A stretch of DNA of 64,000 nt, taken from contig WGNH01000025.1 of the NCBI GenBank assembly GCA_016124665.1, positions 29,045 to 93,044 on the forward strand, written 5' to 3'. Position numbers and translations under genes: made by a program. Source of the DNA: Alphaproteobacteria bacterium (GTDB taxonomy: Bacteria > Pseudomonadota > Alphaproteobacteria > Caulobacterales > Maricaulaceae). The notes under the pieces are model-generated. The model saw only the letters and a list, made by a program, of their open reading frames with translations. It was not told the origin of the DNA and did no database searches. Shown one piece after another: positions 28,257 to 37,661 of the stretch (the stretch's first letter is position 1; every line of letters starts with the position of its first letter).

Positions 28257-29489
28257 CTAATCTTCCGTTCCGTCGCCGAACCATTCCCCGCGCTCGGTGA
28301 AATGGACCACGGCCAGCGCTGCGAGCCCGGTCAGGGCCTGTCCGGCAATCAGCGGCAGGGTCGAGTCATTGTAAAGCTGGCCAATGACCGCGCCGATGAT
28401 GGCCCCGATCACGCCGGTGCCGAATCCATAGGCCGCAGACGCCGTTCCGGCCACATGGCCGACCGGCTCCATCGCCAGCGCGTTGAAATTGGCGGCGATC
28501 AGCCCCATCAGCATCATCGCCAGGGTCAGCAGCCCCATGAAGATCAGGAGGTTTTCCGACGCAAACACGATCAGCGCCACATGCGCCAGACTGATCACGG
28601 TAAAGCCGATCAGCGCGCCTTGCGACAGCCGCCGCTGGCCCAGCCGCATCACCAGCCGTGAATTGATGAAATTGGTGATCGCCATGCAGGCCGCCATGCC
28701 GGCAAAAGCCAGAGTCCAAGACATGCCGAGACCGAAATGTTCGGCCATGATCTGTTCGGACGAATTGAGCAGCCCATACAGCCCGCCGAAGAAGAAGGCC
28801 CCGGCCAGCATGTAGCCGGCCATCGCCCGGTGCCGCAGGCTTTCCCGGTAGGCGCGGATTGAATCCCTGAAATCCAGCTTGCGCCGGTATTCCTCATGCA
28901 GGGTTTCCGGCAGGCGGAAACATAACCAGATGGCGAGCCCGGAGGCCGTTACCAGCAGGAAAACGAAGATCCAGCGCCAGGGGCCGATCAGCAGGATCGC
29001 TTGCCCCAGGCTGGGTGCAATCACCGGCACCGCCATGAACACCATCATCGCCATGGACACGACCTGCGCCATGCGCCGCCCGGAGGTCAGGTCGCGCGCA
29101 ATCGCCGTGCCGATCACCCGCGCCGCGGCAATGCTCATCCCCTGTAACAGGCGGCCAAACAGCAGGGCCTCGAAATTCCAGGCAATCAGGCAGAACACCG
29201 TGGCCCCGATATAGAGCCCCAGAGCGCCGAGCAGGACCGGCTTGCGGCCCCAGCTGTCCGACAGTGGCCCGTAGATCAGCTGCGCCAGGCCGAAGCCGAC
29301 CAGAAACGCGGTGATCACCAGCTGGCGCCGGTTCGGGTTTGCCAGATCGAGATCATTGCCGATGGCCGGCAGGGCGGGCAGCATCATGTCGATGGACAGG
29401 GCCACAATGCCTGTCGAAAGGACCAGCAGCGTCACCAGCTGCCAGAACGTCATCAGCTGACGTTCGCCTGCAAATTGTGAATCCCGCAT
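28257..29489 (-). CDS. MFS transporter, Bcr/CflA drug-efflux type
   Basis: 410 residues and twelve predicted helices. Signatures of the Bcr/CflA group: SIDMMLPALPAIGNDL in TM1, the TM2-3 loop GPLSDSWGRKPVLLGALG, and SGRRMAQVVSM in the central loop. Proton-driven export of small hydrophobic compounds is expected; the substrate is unknown. GAGGGACAG precedes the start. It probably shares a transcript with the downstream crotonase gene (9-bp gap). Confidence 0.9.
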   Translation of the reverse strand: MRDSQFAGERQLMTFWQLVTLLVLSTGIVALSIDMMLPALPAIGNDLDLANPNRRQLVITAFLVGFGLAQLIYGPLSDSWGRKPVLLGALGLYIGATVFCLIAWNFEALLFGRLLQGMSIAAARVIGTAIARDLTSGRRMAQVVSMAMMVFMAVPVIAPSLGQAILLIGPWRWIFVFLLVTASGLAIWLCFRLPETLHEEYRRKLDFRDSIRAYRESLRHRAMAGYMLAGAFFFGGLYGLLNSSEQIMAEHFGLGMSWTLAFAGMAACMAITNFINSRLVMRLGQRRLSQGALIGFTVISLAHVALIVFASENLLIFMGLLTLAMMLMGLIAANFNALAMEPVGHVAGTASAAYGFGTGVIGAIIGAVIGQLYNDSTLPLIAGQALTGLAALAVVHFTERGEWFGDGTED

Positions 29490-29555
29490 CTGTCCCTCGT
29501 CCCCAACCCTAGGTGCGGGATTCAGCCCGGGATGGCAAGTCAGGGGTGCAGAGGG

Positions 29556-30284
29556 CTAATCGTCAGACGATATCGCGAAGGTTCCCGGGTCGAACTCCGG
29601 ATTGATCTCGACCGAAATGATACGGACAGTCTGCACGGTTTCACCGGTACGCAGATCGACCGTCTCCTGCAGCATCGGGAACATCACGCCCTCGATCATC
29701 GTGAAATCCGACCGCCGGGTCTCGTGATATTCCTCGTCCGGATTGACGTCGGGATGAAGGGCATATTCGCTGCGGTCCCGGACCGGCAGGTAGGTCTCCG
29801 GATCGAGATAGAGCCGCTCCTCGAACCCGTCAGCCATCGCGAAATCCAGCGTGGGATAGACAATGCCGTCAATCTCGACCGGCTCACCCTCGGTGATGGT
29901 GTGGCCCAGAGCGGCGTATTCGTGCGGGCCGTAAAGATTGCCGTGTAAGCCGCGCAGCAGGATATCAGCGGCCGCTTCGGTGGTGGCATGTGCATCGCCA
30001 TCGGCAAACATTTGCCAGCTCTGCCCTTGATCAAGCGCCTCGGTAAAAACCCGTGTGCCATCGGCATAGATGTCGATACGCATGCTGTCAGGACGCTCGG
30101 CCTGATAGACACCCCGCACGTTAAAGGTGGGCTCGGTAATATCGAGTTCCAGCCGGATACCGGTCACAGCCTCCAGCGCAGCCTCGCCGCCCATAGCCGC
30201 AACATGGCGGTCCAGAAGCCCCGGTTCTTCGCCGGAACACGCTGCGAGTGTCAGGGCCGACAGGGCCAGAATGCGCTTGTGCAT
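29556..30284 (-). CDS. Outer-membrane-type lipoprotein of unknown function
   Basis: About 242 residues. The lipobox is TLAACSG with Cys16, followed by Gly-Glu-Glu, compatible with outer membrane sorting. The body (HVAAMGGEAALEAVTGIRLE, YQAERPDSMRIDIYADG) has the alternating beta pattern of LolA/LolB-like folds seen in many proteobacterial proteins that begin with a MGG.EAL segment. GGGGAG lies eight bases ahead of the ATG at 30284. Confidence 0.75.
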   Translation of the reverse strand: MHKRILALSALTLAACSGEEPGLLDRHVAAMGGEAALEAVTGIRLELDITEPTFNVRGVYQAERPDSMRIDIYADGTRVFTEALDQGQSWQMFADGDAHATTEAAADILLRGLHGNLYGPHEYAALGHTITEGEPVEIDGIVYPTLDFAMADGFEERLYLDPETYLPVRDRSEYALHPDVNPDEEYHETRRSDFTMIEGVMFPMLQETVDLRTGETVQTVRIISVEINPEFDPGTFAISSDD

Positions 30285-30357
30285 GGTGAACACTCCCCAA
30301 ATCGGGGAGCGGTCTGACGTAATTGGACTTGCCGTAAAATGACCGGCAGATTACCGA

Positions 30358-31455
30358 TCATACATTGAACTTGAAGTGCAGGACATCGCCGTCCTTGACG
30401 AGATAGTCCTTGCCTTCCTGGCGCAGCTTTCCGGCCTCGCGGGCCCCGGCTTCTCCATTGTGGGCGACATAATCCTCATAGGCGATGGTTTCCGCCTTGA
30501 TGAATCCCTTCTCGAAATCACCGTGGATGACACCGGCACAGCGCGGCGCGGTCCAGCCATGCTTGAACGTCCAGGCCCGGGCTTCTTTCGGGCCGACCGT
30601 GAAATAGGTCTGCAGTTCCAGCAGATTGTATCCGGCGTGAATCAACCGGTCGAGTCCGGCCTCTTCCAGGCCGAGTGCGTCGAGATAGTCCTGCCGCTCA
30701 TTCGCCTCCAGCAGCGCCAGCTCGCTTTCGATCTTGGCCGAAATCACCACCGCATCCGAGCCTTGCTCCGCCGCATATTCGACGACGCGCTGCGAGTGGG
30801 CATTGCCGGTAGCGGCACTGTCCTCGTCGACATTGGCGATATAGAGGACCGGCTTCGAGGTCAGGAGTTGCAGCATCCGCCAGGCCTTGCGCTGGTCGGC
30901 GGGCACTTCGGCCTTGCGCGCCGGGCGGCCCTCGGTCAGCTCCGCCAGGGCCAGATCGATCAGCGCCAGCGTTTCTTTTGCCTCCTTGTCGCCCGTCTTG
31001 GCGCGCTTTTCCAGATTGCCGCGGCGCTTTTCCAGACTCTCCATATCGGCCAGCATCAGCTCGGTCTCGACCGTTTCCAGATCCGCGATCGGATCCACCC
31101 GGTCCTCGACATGGGTGACATCGTCATCCTCGAAGGCGCGCAATACATAGGCGATGGCGTCGGTCTCGCGGATATTGGCGAGAAACTGATTGCCCAGGCC
31201 TTCGCCCTTGGACGCACCGCGGACCAGGCCGGCAATATCGACAAAATTCATCCGTGTCGGAATGATCTCTTTCGAGCCCGCGATTTTTGCGAGCACCTCC
31301 AGCCGCGGTTCCGGCATGGCGACATCGCCGACATTGGGCTCAATCGTGCAGAAGGGGTAATTGGCGGCTTGCGCCGCCGCGGTCTGCGTCAGCGCATTGA
31401 ACAGGGTCGATTTACCGACATTCGGCAGGCCGACAATTCCGCATTTGAAACCCAT
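30358..31455 (-). CDS. ychF: Redox-regulated Obg-family ATPase YchF
   Basis: 365 residues, the usual length. The P-loop GLPNVGKST (residues 9-17), the FVDIAGLVRGASKGEGLGNQFL switch region, the NVDE motif in place of NKxD (which gives ATP specificity) and the C-terminal TGS domain (FTVGPKEARAWTF) are all present. It is a ribosome-associated, stress-linked ATPase. In relatives it follows pth directly; here vapBC and a TauE-type gene lie between. Confidence 0.97.
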   Translation of the reverse strand: MGFKCGIVGLPNVGKSTLFNALTQTAAAQAANYPFCTIEPNVGDVAMPEPRLEVLAKIAGSKEIIPTRMNFVDIAGLVRGASKGEGLGNQFLANIRETDAIAYVLRAFEDDDVTHVEDRVDPIADLETVETELMLADMESLEKRRGNLEKRAKTGDKEAKETLALIDLALAELTEGRPARKAEVPADQRKAWRMLQLLTSKPVLYIANVDEDSAATGNAHSQRVVEYAAEQGSDAVVISAKIESELALLEANERQDYLDALGLEEAGLDRLIHAGYNLLELQTYFTVGPKEARAWTFKHGWTAPRCAGVIHGDFEKGFIKAETIAYEDYVAHNGEAGAREAGKLRQEGKDYLVKDGDVLHFKFNV

Positions 31456-31534
31456 GATGAAATCCCTTGCCTCGCACAGGAAGGCGAGGGGGTAGCCCGC
31501 GCACTCCCGGGGGTCAATTCGGCTATCAGCATGG

Positions 31535-32317
31535 CTACCCCACCAGACCGGTCACCATCGCGGATCCGATGCCGATCATCAGAACGGCGACGACATGGCG
31601 GACCATGTCCAGCGTCACCTTCTCCAGCGTCCGCGTCCCGATATAGGCTCCCGCAAAAGCCGCAAGACTGGCGGTTCCGACAAGCGCCAGTTCGCGGAAG
31701 GTGAAAACCCCCTCGCTCCACAGGCTGGCTGCATAAGCGGGCAGGCGGGCCAGATCGACGAGGATCGCAATCATGACACCGGTCGCCACGAATGCCCTGG
31801 CCTCTAGCCCGCTCTTCAGGAGAAAGGCCGAACGCAACGCGCCCTGATGCCCGGTCAGCCCGCCCAGAAAACCGGTGATCAGACCCCCGAGCGGCATGAA
31901 TCGGCGCGGTGTTGCCAGCTTCTGGAACCAGCTCTGCCATTCCAGCAGCGCAAACAGGATCATCATGACGCCGATGGTGAAACCGGCCGGTTCCGGCCCG
32001 AAAATGCGCCCGGCGGCCTGCCATTCAAACATGCTGCTGCCAGCATCCAGCCGGCCGAGAATCCAGGCCCCGGCGATGGCCGCCGGAATGGCCGGCACAC
32101 CAAAGCGCAACAAAACGCTCCAGTCCGCACCGCGCCACAGAAGCCCGCCCTTGAACACATTGTTCAGGAGATGGACGAAGGCCGTTGCGGCAACGGCGAC
32201 CGGCGCGGGAAAGAACAGCACGAAAACCGGTAGCAGCAATGTTCCGAGGCCAAATCCGGAATACAGCGTCAGCATTGAGGCCATGACGGCGGCAAATATG
32301 ACGATCAGGAAATCCAT
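31535..32317 (-). CDS. TauE/SafE-family anion exporter
   Basis: 260 residues and about eight helices. The paired repeat typical of TauE/SafE can be seen: YSGFGLGTLLLPVF near the N terminus and LGGLTGHQGALRSAFLLKSG in the second half. Members move sulfite, sulfoacetate or related anions out of the cell. No sulfur genes adjoin it, so the substrate is open. It separates ychF from vapBC. Confidence 0.88.
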   Translation of the reverse strand: MDFLIVIFAAVMASMLTLYSGFGLGTLLLPVFVLFFPAPVAVAATAFVHLLNNVFKGGLLWRGADWSVLLRFGVPAIPAAIAGAWILGRLDAGSSMFEWQAAGRIFGPEPAGFTIGVMMILFALLEWQSWFQKLATPRRFMPLGGLITGFLGGLTGHQGALRSAFLLKSGLEARAFVATGVMIAILVDLARLPAYAASLWSEGVFTFRELALVGTASLAAFAGAYIGTRTLEKVTLDMVRHVVAVLMIGIGSAMVTGLVG

Positions 32318-32380
32318 ATCCGCGCCCCTTCAGCCAGAGTCGCAGGCACGGCGTAGCCACCGGCCACACCGCGTTCAAGT

Positions 32381-32773
32381 TCAAAACACTGCGTCGATAT
32401 CCGTATGCCGGAAATCATCGCCTTTATAGAGCAGGGGCTCGCCCGTTTCCTTGGCCAGTGCATAGGCAAAACAATCCCCGAAATTCAGCTGGGCAGGGTG
32501 GCCCATTCCCTTGCCATATACACGGAAAGCTCGGCGCGCTGTCTTGACCTGCTCGATGCTGACAGAAACGATCTCGATTCCGGAAACGGCCATGAAATCG
32601 TCCAATACATGCGACGCTAGCGGGCTATTGCGGCTGTCGACGCGCAGACTTGTTTCCAGCCAGTTTGCCGCCGACATACGTGAAAGGCCGGCGTGCTCGA
32701 TGGCCCTCCGGAAATCGTCTTCCTCCGGTTCACCGAATAATATGGCGAGAATGGCCGAGGAATCGACGATCAT
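32381..32773 (-). CDS. vapC: VapC-type PIN-domain toxin
   Basis: 130 residues. The PIN nuclease acidic residues are Asp4 (MIVDSSA), Glu40 or so (SAANWLETSL), Asp near 97 (LNFGDCFAYALA) and Asp around 118 (KGDDF). VapC toxins cleave tRNA or rRNA. The ATG overlaps the antitoxin stop (ATGA), the usual antitoxin-first arrangement. Intact catalytic residues suggest an active pair. Confidence 0.93.
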   Translation of the reverse strand: MIVDSSAILAILFGEPEEDDFRRAIEHAGLSRMSAANWLETSLRVDSRNSPLASHVLDDFMAVSGIEIVSVSIEQVKTARRAFRVYGKGMGHPAQLNFGDCFAYALAKETGEPLLYKGDDFRHTDIDAVF

Positions 32774-33024
32774 TCCGGCAGGCCGTCCTCACCGTAAAGG
32801 AAATCGTGATCTGCCGACGTAATTCCCTTGAATGCCTCACGCGGAAATCGCTTCACGATTTCACGCAGCTTTTCCGCGCGGGCGTCCTTGCTGGCTTCCC
32901 GCTCGAGCCGGGCGATTTCAGCCTGCAGGGCTTCCCGCACCGCATCGGTAATGGACAGGCCACTCAGCTCGGCCAGCTTGCGCGCCAGCCTGTCAGTCTC
33001 GGGATCCTTGATGCTCAATGTCAT
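32770..33024 (-). CDS. vapB: VapB-type antitoxin
   Basis: 84 residues. The N terminus LSIKDPETDRLARKLAELSG and LSITDAVREALQAEI match the VapB family with a ribbon-helix-helix-like DNA-binding region (PSK-type). The acidic, aromatic C terminus (SADHDFLYGEDGLPE) would wrap the PIN toxin. Two direct repeats immediately upstream are the probable autoregulatory operator. Confidence 0.92.
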   Translation of the reverse strand: MTLSIKDPETDRLARKLAELSGLSITDAVREALQAEIARLEREASKDARAEKLREIVKRFPREAFKGITSADHDFLYGEDGLPE

Positions 33025-33055
33025 AAGGCAACCTATACACCTGACAAGGCAACCT
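33025..33055 (-). promoter_or_regulatory. Probable vapBC operator (direct repeats)
   Basis: Two copies of AAGGCAACCT, at 33025-33034 and 33046-33055, are spaced 21 bp start to start, two helical turns. The first touches the vapB start codon. Such spacing suits binding of two VapB dimers on one DNA face for autorepression (inference from TA systems). Confidence 0.6.
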
Positions 33056-33111
33056 GTCCAGAAATTGCGATTGGCTGGCGAAATGGACGGCCCGCCAGTC
33101 GCACTCGACGG

Positions 33112-33714
33112 TCAGGTGTCGTCGCTCTTCCCCGGTGCGGGCGCTAGATGCGTCACCTTCGTCTGGAAGGCGTCATAGTCTTCCGAGGCCAAAAGCGGCA
33201 GGGAGCGCGCAATCGCGTCCATCAGATCGCTGGCCCAGCCCTGGTCGGCCTTGGGAATGTCGGAGAGCACATAACCCGTCACCCGGTTCTTGTCGCCGGG
33301 ATGGCCGATGCCGATCCGGCCGCGGCGGAAATCGCCCTCGATATGGGCCTTGATCGAGCGCAGGCCATTGTTTCCGGCATGACCGCCGCCGGTCTTGAGG
33401 CGGAATTTTCCGGGCGCAAGGTCCAGCTCGTCGTGGAAGACAACAATCCGGTCAGCCGGGATATTGTAATAACGTGCCGCTTCGCCCACGGCGCGGCCGC
33501 TCTCATTGTAATAGGTGCCGGGTTTCAGCAGCAGGACTTTTTGCGGGCCGGATGGCGTCTCGATCACGCCGTCGCAGGCCGCACCCTGGAAGCGGGCCTT
33601 CCAGGGCCCCAGACGCCAGTGGCCGGCAATCGCATCCAGTGTGAGAAAGCCGATATTGTGGCGGTTATAGCGGTATTTCGCGTCCGGATTGCCCAGACCA
33701 ACGACAAGCAGCAT
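33112..33714 (-). CDS. pth: Peptidyl-tRNA hydrolase
   Basis: 200 residues. Pth signatures LLVVGLGNPDAKYRYNRHNIGF (catalytic His in NRHNIGF), the HDELDLAPGKFRLKTGGGHAGNNGLRS segment and the RIGIGHPG motif are all present. It recycles peptidyl-tRNA. It follows rplY by 32 bp in the conserved prs-rplY-pth block. Confidence 0.97.
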   Translation of the reverse strand: MLLVVGLGNPDAKYRYNRHNIGFLTLDAIAGHWRLGPWKARFQGAACDGVIETPSGPQKVLLLKPGTYYNESGRAVGEAARYYNIPADRIVVFHDELDLAPGKFRLKTGGGHAGNNGLRSIKAHIEGDFRRGRIGIGHPGDKNRVTGYVLSDIPKADQGWASDLMDAIARSLPLLASEDYDAFQTKVTHLAPAPGKSDDT

Positions 33715-33746
33715 GACGGCCCCCGTTCTGCGGGGAGGCGAGGCCC

Positions 33747-34418
33747 CTAGTCTTCGGAGCCTTCGCCCTCTTCTTCGCCTTCATCGGCTTCGGCCTCGGT
33801 GCCCTCATCGCCGTCTTCACCCTCTTCAACGGCGTCTTCTTCGTCTTCGAGCGCAACGCGGGCACCGGCCAGCGTGGCAATCGTGAAGTCGCGGTCGGAG
33901 ATGGTCGGCGTAATACCTTCCGGCAGGGTCACGTCGGAAATATGGACCGAATCGCCGATTTCCATACCGGTCAGATCGATCTCGATCGATTCCGGGATGG
34001 AGCCGGCCGGGCAGGACAGCTCGACCGAGTGACGGACCACGTTCAGCGCACCACCGCGCTTCAGGCCAGGCGCCTTGTCTTCATTGATGAAGTGAACCGT
34101 CACTTCGACATCAATGACGGAGTCAGCCTCGACGCGGAACAGGTCGACATGCAGCGGGAAGTCGGAGACCGGATCGAACTGGACGTCCTTCGGGATCACC
34201 GTCTGCTTTTCGCCCTTATGCTCCAGCGTCACCATGTGCGACAGGAATTTGCCGGAATTGATCGCCTTGCGCAGGACGTTTTCGCGTACTGCAATGGCCA
34301 CCGGGCCCAGCTTTCCGCCATACAGCGTGCCGGGGACGAAGCCGTCACGGCGCGCAGCGCGGGCGGCACCGGTGCCGGTGTTGTCGCGAACGTCGACGGG
34401 GAGAACGATGTCACTCAT
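33747..34418 (-). CDS. rplY: 50S ribosomal protein L25/Ctc with acidic tail
   Basis: 223 residues: an L25 domain (1-95) binding 5S rRNA, the CTC/TL5-type C-terminal beta domain (about 96-185), and a 35-residue tail made almost wholly of Glu, Asp and Gly (EEDAVEEGEDGDEGTEAEAD is part of it). Acidic tails occur in alphaproteobacterial L25, but this is long. It is separated from prs by a terminator-like hairpin. Confidence 0.95.
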   Translation of the reverse strand: MSDIVLPVDVRDNTGTGAARAARRDGFVPGTLYGGKLGPVAIAVRENVLRKAINSGKFLSHMVTLEHKGEKQTVIPKDVQFDPVSDFPLHVDLFRVEADSVIDVEVTVHFINEDKAPGLKRGGALNVVRHSVELSCPAGSIPESIEIDLTGMEIGDSVHISDVTLPEGITPTISDRDFTIATLAGARVALEDEEDAVEEGEDGDEGTEAEADEGEEEGEGSED

Positions 34419-34432
34419 CGGTCTGATCCTTG

Positions 34433-34463
34433 AAACAAGAAAGGCCGCACCAGAAGCGGCCTA
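34433..34463 (-). terminator. Probable terminator between prs and rplY
   Basis: Read on the minus strand: stem AGGCCGC/GCGGCCT followed by TTCTTGTTTC. It lies downstream of prs and just upstream of rplY, so it may attenuate rather than end transcription. Confidence 0.6.
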
Positions 34464-34566
34464 TCGGGGCCACGCCCCAAGCCAGTTGAATTCGAGCCGC
34501 GGCGTATAGCCGATCACTTCACCGTGCGCAACCGCTCACAAGCGGGATTCACAGCCCGAAATGCGG

Positions 34567-35517
34567 CTAGTCGAACAGTTTCGAGACCGACTCTTCATTG
34601 GCGATGCGCCGGATCGCTTCACCGAGCAGGGGTGCAATCGAGATTTGCCGGATTTTCTTGGCGCTCAGAGCCGCATCGCTGACCGAAATGGAATCGGTAA
34701 TGACGATCTCGGAAAGCTCCGATCCTTCAATCCGCTCCACCGCCTTGCCCGACAGCACGCCGTGGGTGACATAGGCGGAAACGCTGGTCGCGCCCTGTTC
34801 CTTCAGCTTCGCCGCGGCATTGCACAGCGTGCCGCCGGAATCGACGATATCGTCGAAAATGATACAGCTGCGGCCTTCGACATCGCCGATGATATTCATC
34901 ACCTCGGACTGGCCGGGCTTCGGCCGGCGCTTGTCGACAATGGCGATGTCGGCACCCAGCCGGCTGGCCAGCGCGCGCGCCCGCACCACGCCGCCCACAT
35001 CCGGCGAGACGATCATCAGCTCGGATGTATTGTAGTTGCGCATGAGGTCGTCCTCGAACACCGGCGTGACAAACAGATTGTCGGTCGGGATGTCGAAAAA
35101 GCCCTGGATCTGGCCGGCATGCAGGTCGAGCGTCAGCACCCGGTCCGCGCCGGCCTCGGAGATCAGATTGGCGACCAGCTTGGCGGTGATCGGTGTGCGG
35201 CCGCCGGTCTTCCGGTCCTGCCTGGCATAGCCGAAATAGGGGATGACCGCCGTGATCCGCTTCGCGCTGGCGCGCTTCAGCGCGTCGATGCAGATCAGCA
35301 ACTCCATCAGATAATCATTGGCCGGTTTCGATGTTGACTGGATCAGGAAAATATCCTCGCCGCGGATATTCTCGCCGATGCGGACGAAGATCTCGCCATC
35401 GGCGAAGCGTTCGATTTCACAATCGGTGAGGGGGGCGTCGAGATGTTCGCCAATCGCCTTCGCCAGAGGTGTGTTGGAAGTGCCTGAAACCAGTTTCAGA
35501 GGGGTCCGTCCCGCCAT
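34567..35517 (-). CDS. prs: Ribose-phosphate pyrophosphokinase
   Basis: 316 residues. Motifs: [45 protein letters not shown], the [17 protein letters not shown] divalent-cation site and the PRPP loop [13 protein letters not shown]. It makes PRPP, used by Apt and in nucleotide and cofactor synthesis. Complete, with the usual class I length. Confidence 0.97.
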   Translation of the reverse strand: MAGRTPLKLVSGTSNTPLAKAIGEHLDAPLTDCEIERFADGEIFVRIGENIRGEDIFLIQSTSKPANDYLMELLICIDALKRASAKRITAVIPYFGYARQDRKTGGRTPITAKLVANLISEAGADRVLTLDLHAGQIQGFFDIPTDNLFVTPVFEDDLMRNYNTSELMIVSPDVGGVVRARALASRLGADIAIVDKRRPKPGQSEVMNIIGDVEGRSCIIFDDIVDSGGTLCNAAAKLKEQGATSVSAYVTHGVLSGKAVERIEGSELSEIVITDSISVSDAALSAKKIRQISIAPLLGEAIRRIANEESVSKLFD

Positions 35518-35585
35518 CGGTCCGCCTTTATGTCTGCCGCGCAGAGGTCCGATAGCAGAGCCCGCGCAAGTATTGAACCGTTAAT

Positions 35586-36683
35586 TCATCCGTCCCCGGT
35601 AAATCCGGGCGGTTTTGGCAGGCCCTGTGCGGAGATCGCCATAACCTTGAACAATTCGCCCATCTGGTCGGGCTCGGACAGCCGCATTACCTGGCGCGCG
35701 ATCTTCGTTTTCAGCTCCGGCGCCTGGCCGATCAGCGCCGCCGCCCGCACCTCCAGCCCCATCGCCCGCAGCCAGTCGCCCTGCGGCGCGGGACCGGTGA
35801 CCGCCAGCCCGCCCTGCCGGGCGAAATGCGCCAGCTGTTCGAAATCCACCCGCGCTGTCAGATCCGCCGTGCCCGGTGCCTCCAGCGGGTCGGCCTTCTG
35901 ATGCTGGCGGATGGCCTGGAACGTGTCCCCGGCCTCGCTTTGCGCCGGGCCGTAATCGATGAACAGGGCATGGCCGGGCTGACCGGCAAAGCGCCGGGCG
36001 AGATGATCCACCACCTGCTGATCCCCGGGGCGCAACTCCGCCAGCGTGCCGTCCGGCGCCTCGCGCAGACGCTCCGGCACCAGGTCCGCTTCCGTACCAA
36101 GCCGGGGGCCCATCACAAAGCGGAAGGCCTCGCCTGTCTCATCAAGGCCGATCAGGCGTTCATGCCACTGGCCCTTCTGTTTCACAGCCTGACGCACGGG
36201 CAGGCAGTCCAGAAACTCGTTACCCAGCAGGATGGCGGGCCCGGGCGGGATATCCTCGATGCGGTCCAGCCAGCCGATCTCCACCCCCATCGGCGTGAGT
36301 GTCCGGCCCTGCACCATCTTCAGCGCCGGACTCGCCTCGATGAGATGGAATTGCGCCGCCGCCATGAAGCCCGGAACCGCCCGTCCGGCGCGGATCACAT
36401 CGCTCATCATCTGGCCGGTGCCGGGCCCCAGCTCAACGAGATGGAAGGCGGCGGGCCGGCCCATATCCATCCACACCTGGCCGCACCACAGGCCGATCAG
36501 CTCGCCGAACATCTGGCTGACCGCCGGCGCGGTGATGAAATCCTCGCCCGCCCCGATCGGGTTGCGGGTGGCGTAAAACCCCTCGCGCGGGTCAAACATG
36601 GCTTCGGTCATGAAAGCGGCGACCGATATCGGCCCGCCATGGCGGATCCGTTCGGCGATACGCCCGGCAATCCCGTCCATCAT
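35586..36683 (-). CDS. SAM-dependent methyltransferase, MidA/NDUFAF7 family
   Basis: 365 residues of COG1565. The SAM-binding motif is LVELGPGTGQMMSDVIRAG, followed by HLIEASPALKMVQ and NEFLDCLPVRQ. The mitochondrial relative dimethylates an arginine of complex I subunit NDUFS2, so a role in complex I assembly is likely. The start overlaps the lgt stop by four bases. A pgeF gene, often found next in related genomes, is absent. Confidence 0.9.
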   Translation of the reverse strand: MMDGIAGRIAERIRHGGPISVAAFMTEAMFDPREGFYATRNPIGAGEDFITAPAVSQMFGELIGLWCGQVWMDMGRPAAFHLVELGPGTGQMMSDVIRAGRAVPGFMAAAQFHLIEASPALKMVQGRTLTPMGVEIGWLDRIEDIPPGPAILLGNEFLDCLPVRQAVKQKGQWHERLIGLDETGEAFRFVMGPRLGTEADLVPERLREAPDGTLAELRPGDQQVVDHLARRFAGQPGHALFIDYGPAQSEAGDTFQAIRQHQKADPLEAPGTADLTARVDFEQLAHFARQGGLAVTGPAPQGDWLRAMGLEVRAAALIGQAPELKTKIARQVMRLSEPDQMGELFKVMAISAQGLPKPPGFTGDG

Positions 36684-37579
36684 TTCGCCGCGGCGGCCTT
36701 GGTCGGGGCCGGAGCGGGACCGGATGTCAGCGCCCGGCGGATCAGCCAGGCCCCGGCAAAGATCATCGGAATCGATAACAGCATGCCCATCGTCACATAG
36801 CCCTGCAGGGCTTCGGGCATGTGCGCATCGGGTTCGCGCACGGTTTCCAGCACCGCGCGGGACAGGCCATAGATCAGAAGGAAGGCTCCGGTATTCAGCC
36901 CGGGCCGCGACAGCGACCGGAATTTCCAGGTCAGCAGATTCACCACGGCGAAGATCAGCACGCCTTCCAGCGCCGCTTCATAGAGCTGGCTGGGATGGCG
37001 CAGCGCGCACAGCCGGTCATTGGCAAACCGCATTGCCCACGGCACATCCGTGACGCGGCCCCACAATTCGCCATTCACGAAATTCGCCATCCGCCCGAAG
37101 AACAGGCCGATCGGCGCGACAACGGCGGCGGCATCGGCGATGCGCCACAAATCCAGCTTGCGCGCCCGCGCCGTCAACCACAGCGCCAGCCCCACGCCGA
37201 TCAGCCCGCCATGGAAGGACATGCCGCCCTCGGTGATGCCGGCAATCACCCACAACGGCCGCTCCCAGAAGGCGTCGATCTGATAGAACAGGACATAGCC
37301 CAACCGCCCGCCGCCAATAACGCCGATCGTTGCCCATAACAGCAGATCGTCGACATCATCCTCGTCAAACGGGGATCCTTTCGGCTTGCCCGCCCGCGGC
37401 ACCCAGAGTTTCGGCCGCCGGGCCAGCGCCACCATATAGCGCCAGCCGATCAGCAGGCCGGCAATATAGGCGAGCGCATACCAGCGGATATCGAAGGCCC
37501 AGCCCTGCTGGATGAAATCCAGCGGGATGGAAAGCAGGACCGGATCAAACTCGAAGGTCGGCTCGCATATCTGCTGCAT
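36680..37579 (-). CDS. lgt: Prolipoprotein diacylglyceryl transferase
   Basis: 299 residues, seven helices. The Lgt signature GRMANFVNGELWGR and the H-G-G loop MSFHGGLIGVGLA are clear, with the conserved FDIRWYALAYIAGLLIGWRY N-terminal helix. It transfers diacylglycerol to lipobox cysteines; four predicted lipoproteins occur in this window. A short cytosolic insert PKLWVPRAGKPKGSPFDEDD is typical of alphaproteobacteria. Divergent from ubiK. Confidence 0.96.
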   Translation of the reverse strand: MQQICEPTFEFDPVLLSIPLDFIQQGWAFDIRWYALAYIAGLLIGWRYMVALARRPKLWVPRAGKPKGSPFDEDDVDDLLLWATIGVIGGGRLGYVLFYQIDAFWERPLWVIAGITEGGMSFHGGLIGVGLALWLTARARKLDLWRIADAAAVVAPIGLFFGRMANFVNGELWGRVTDVPWAMRFANDRLCALRHPSQLYEAALEGVLIFAVVNLLTWKFRSLSRPGLNTGAFLLIYGLSRAVLETVREPDAHMPEALQGYVTMGMLLSIPMIFAGAWLIRRALTSGPAPAPTKAAAAK

Positions 37580-37661
37580 ATCGGCTCCCGCGCTGGCCTG
37601 TCACATTGCATCTGCGCCCTGAATTCGCATATACGCACACACAAGGAAAGAAGGCCACGAC

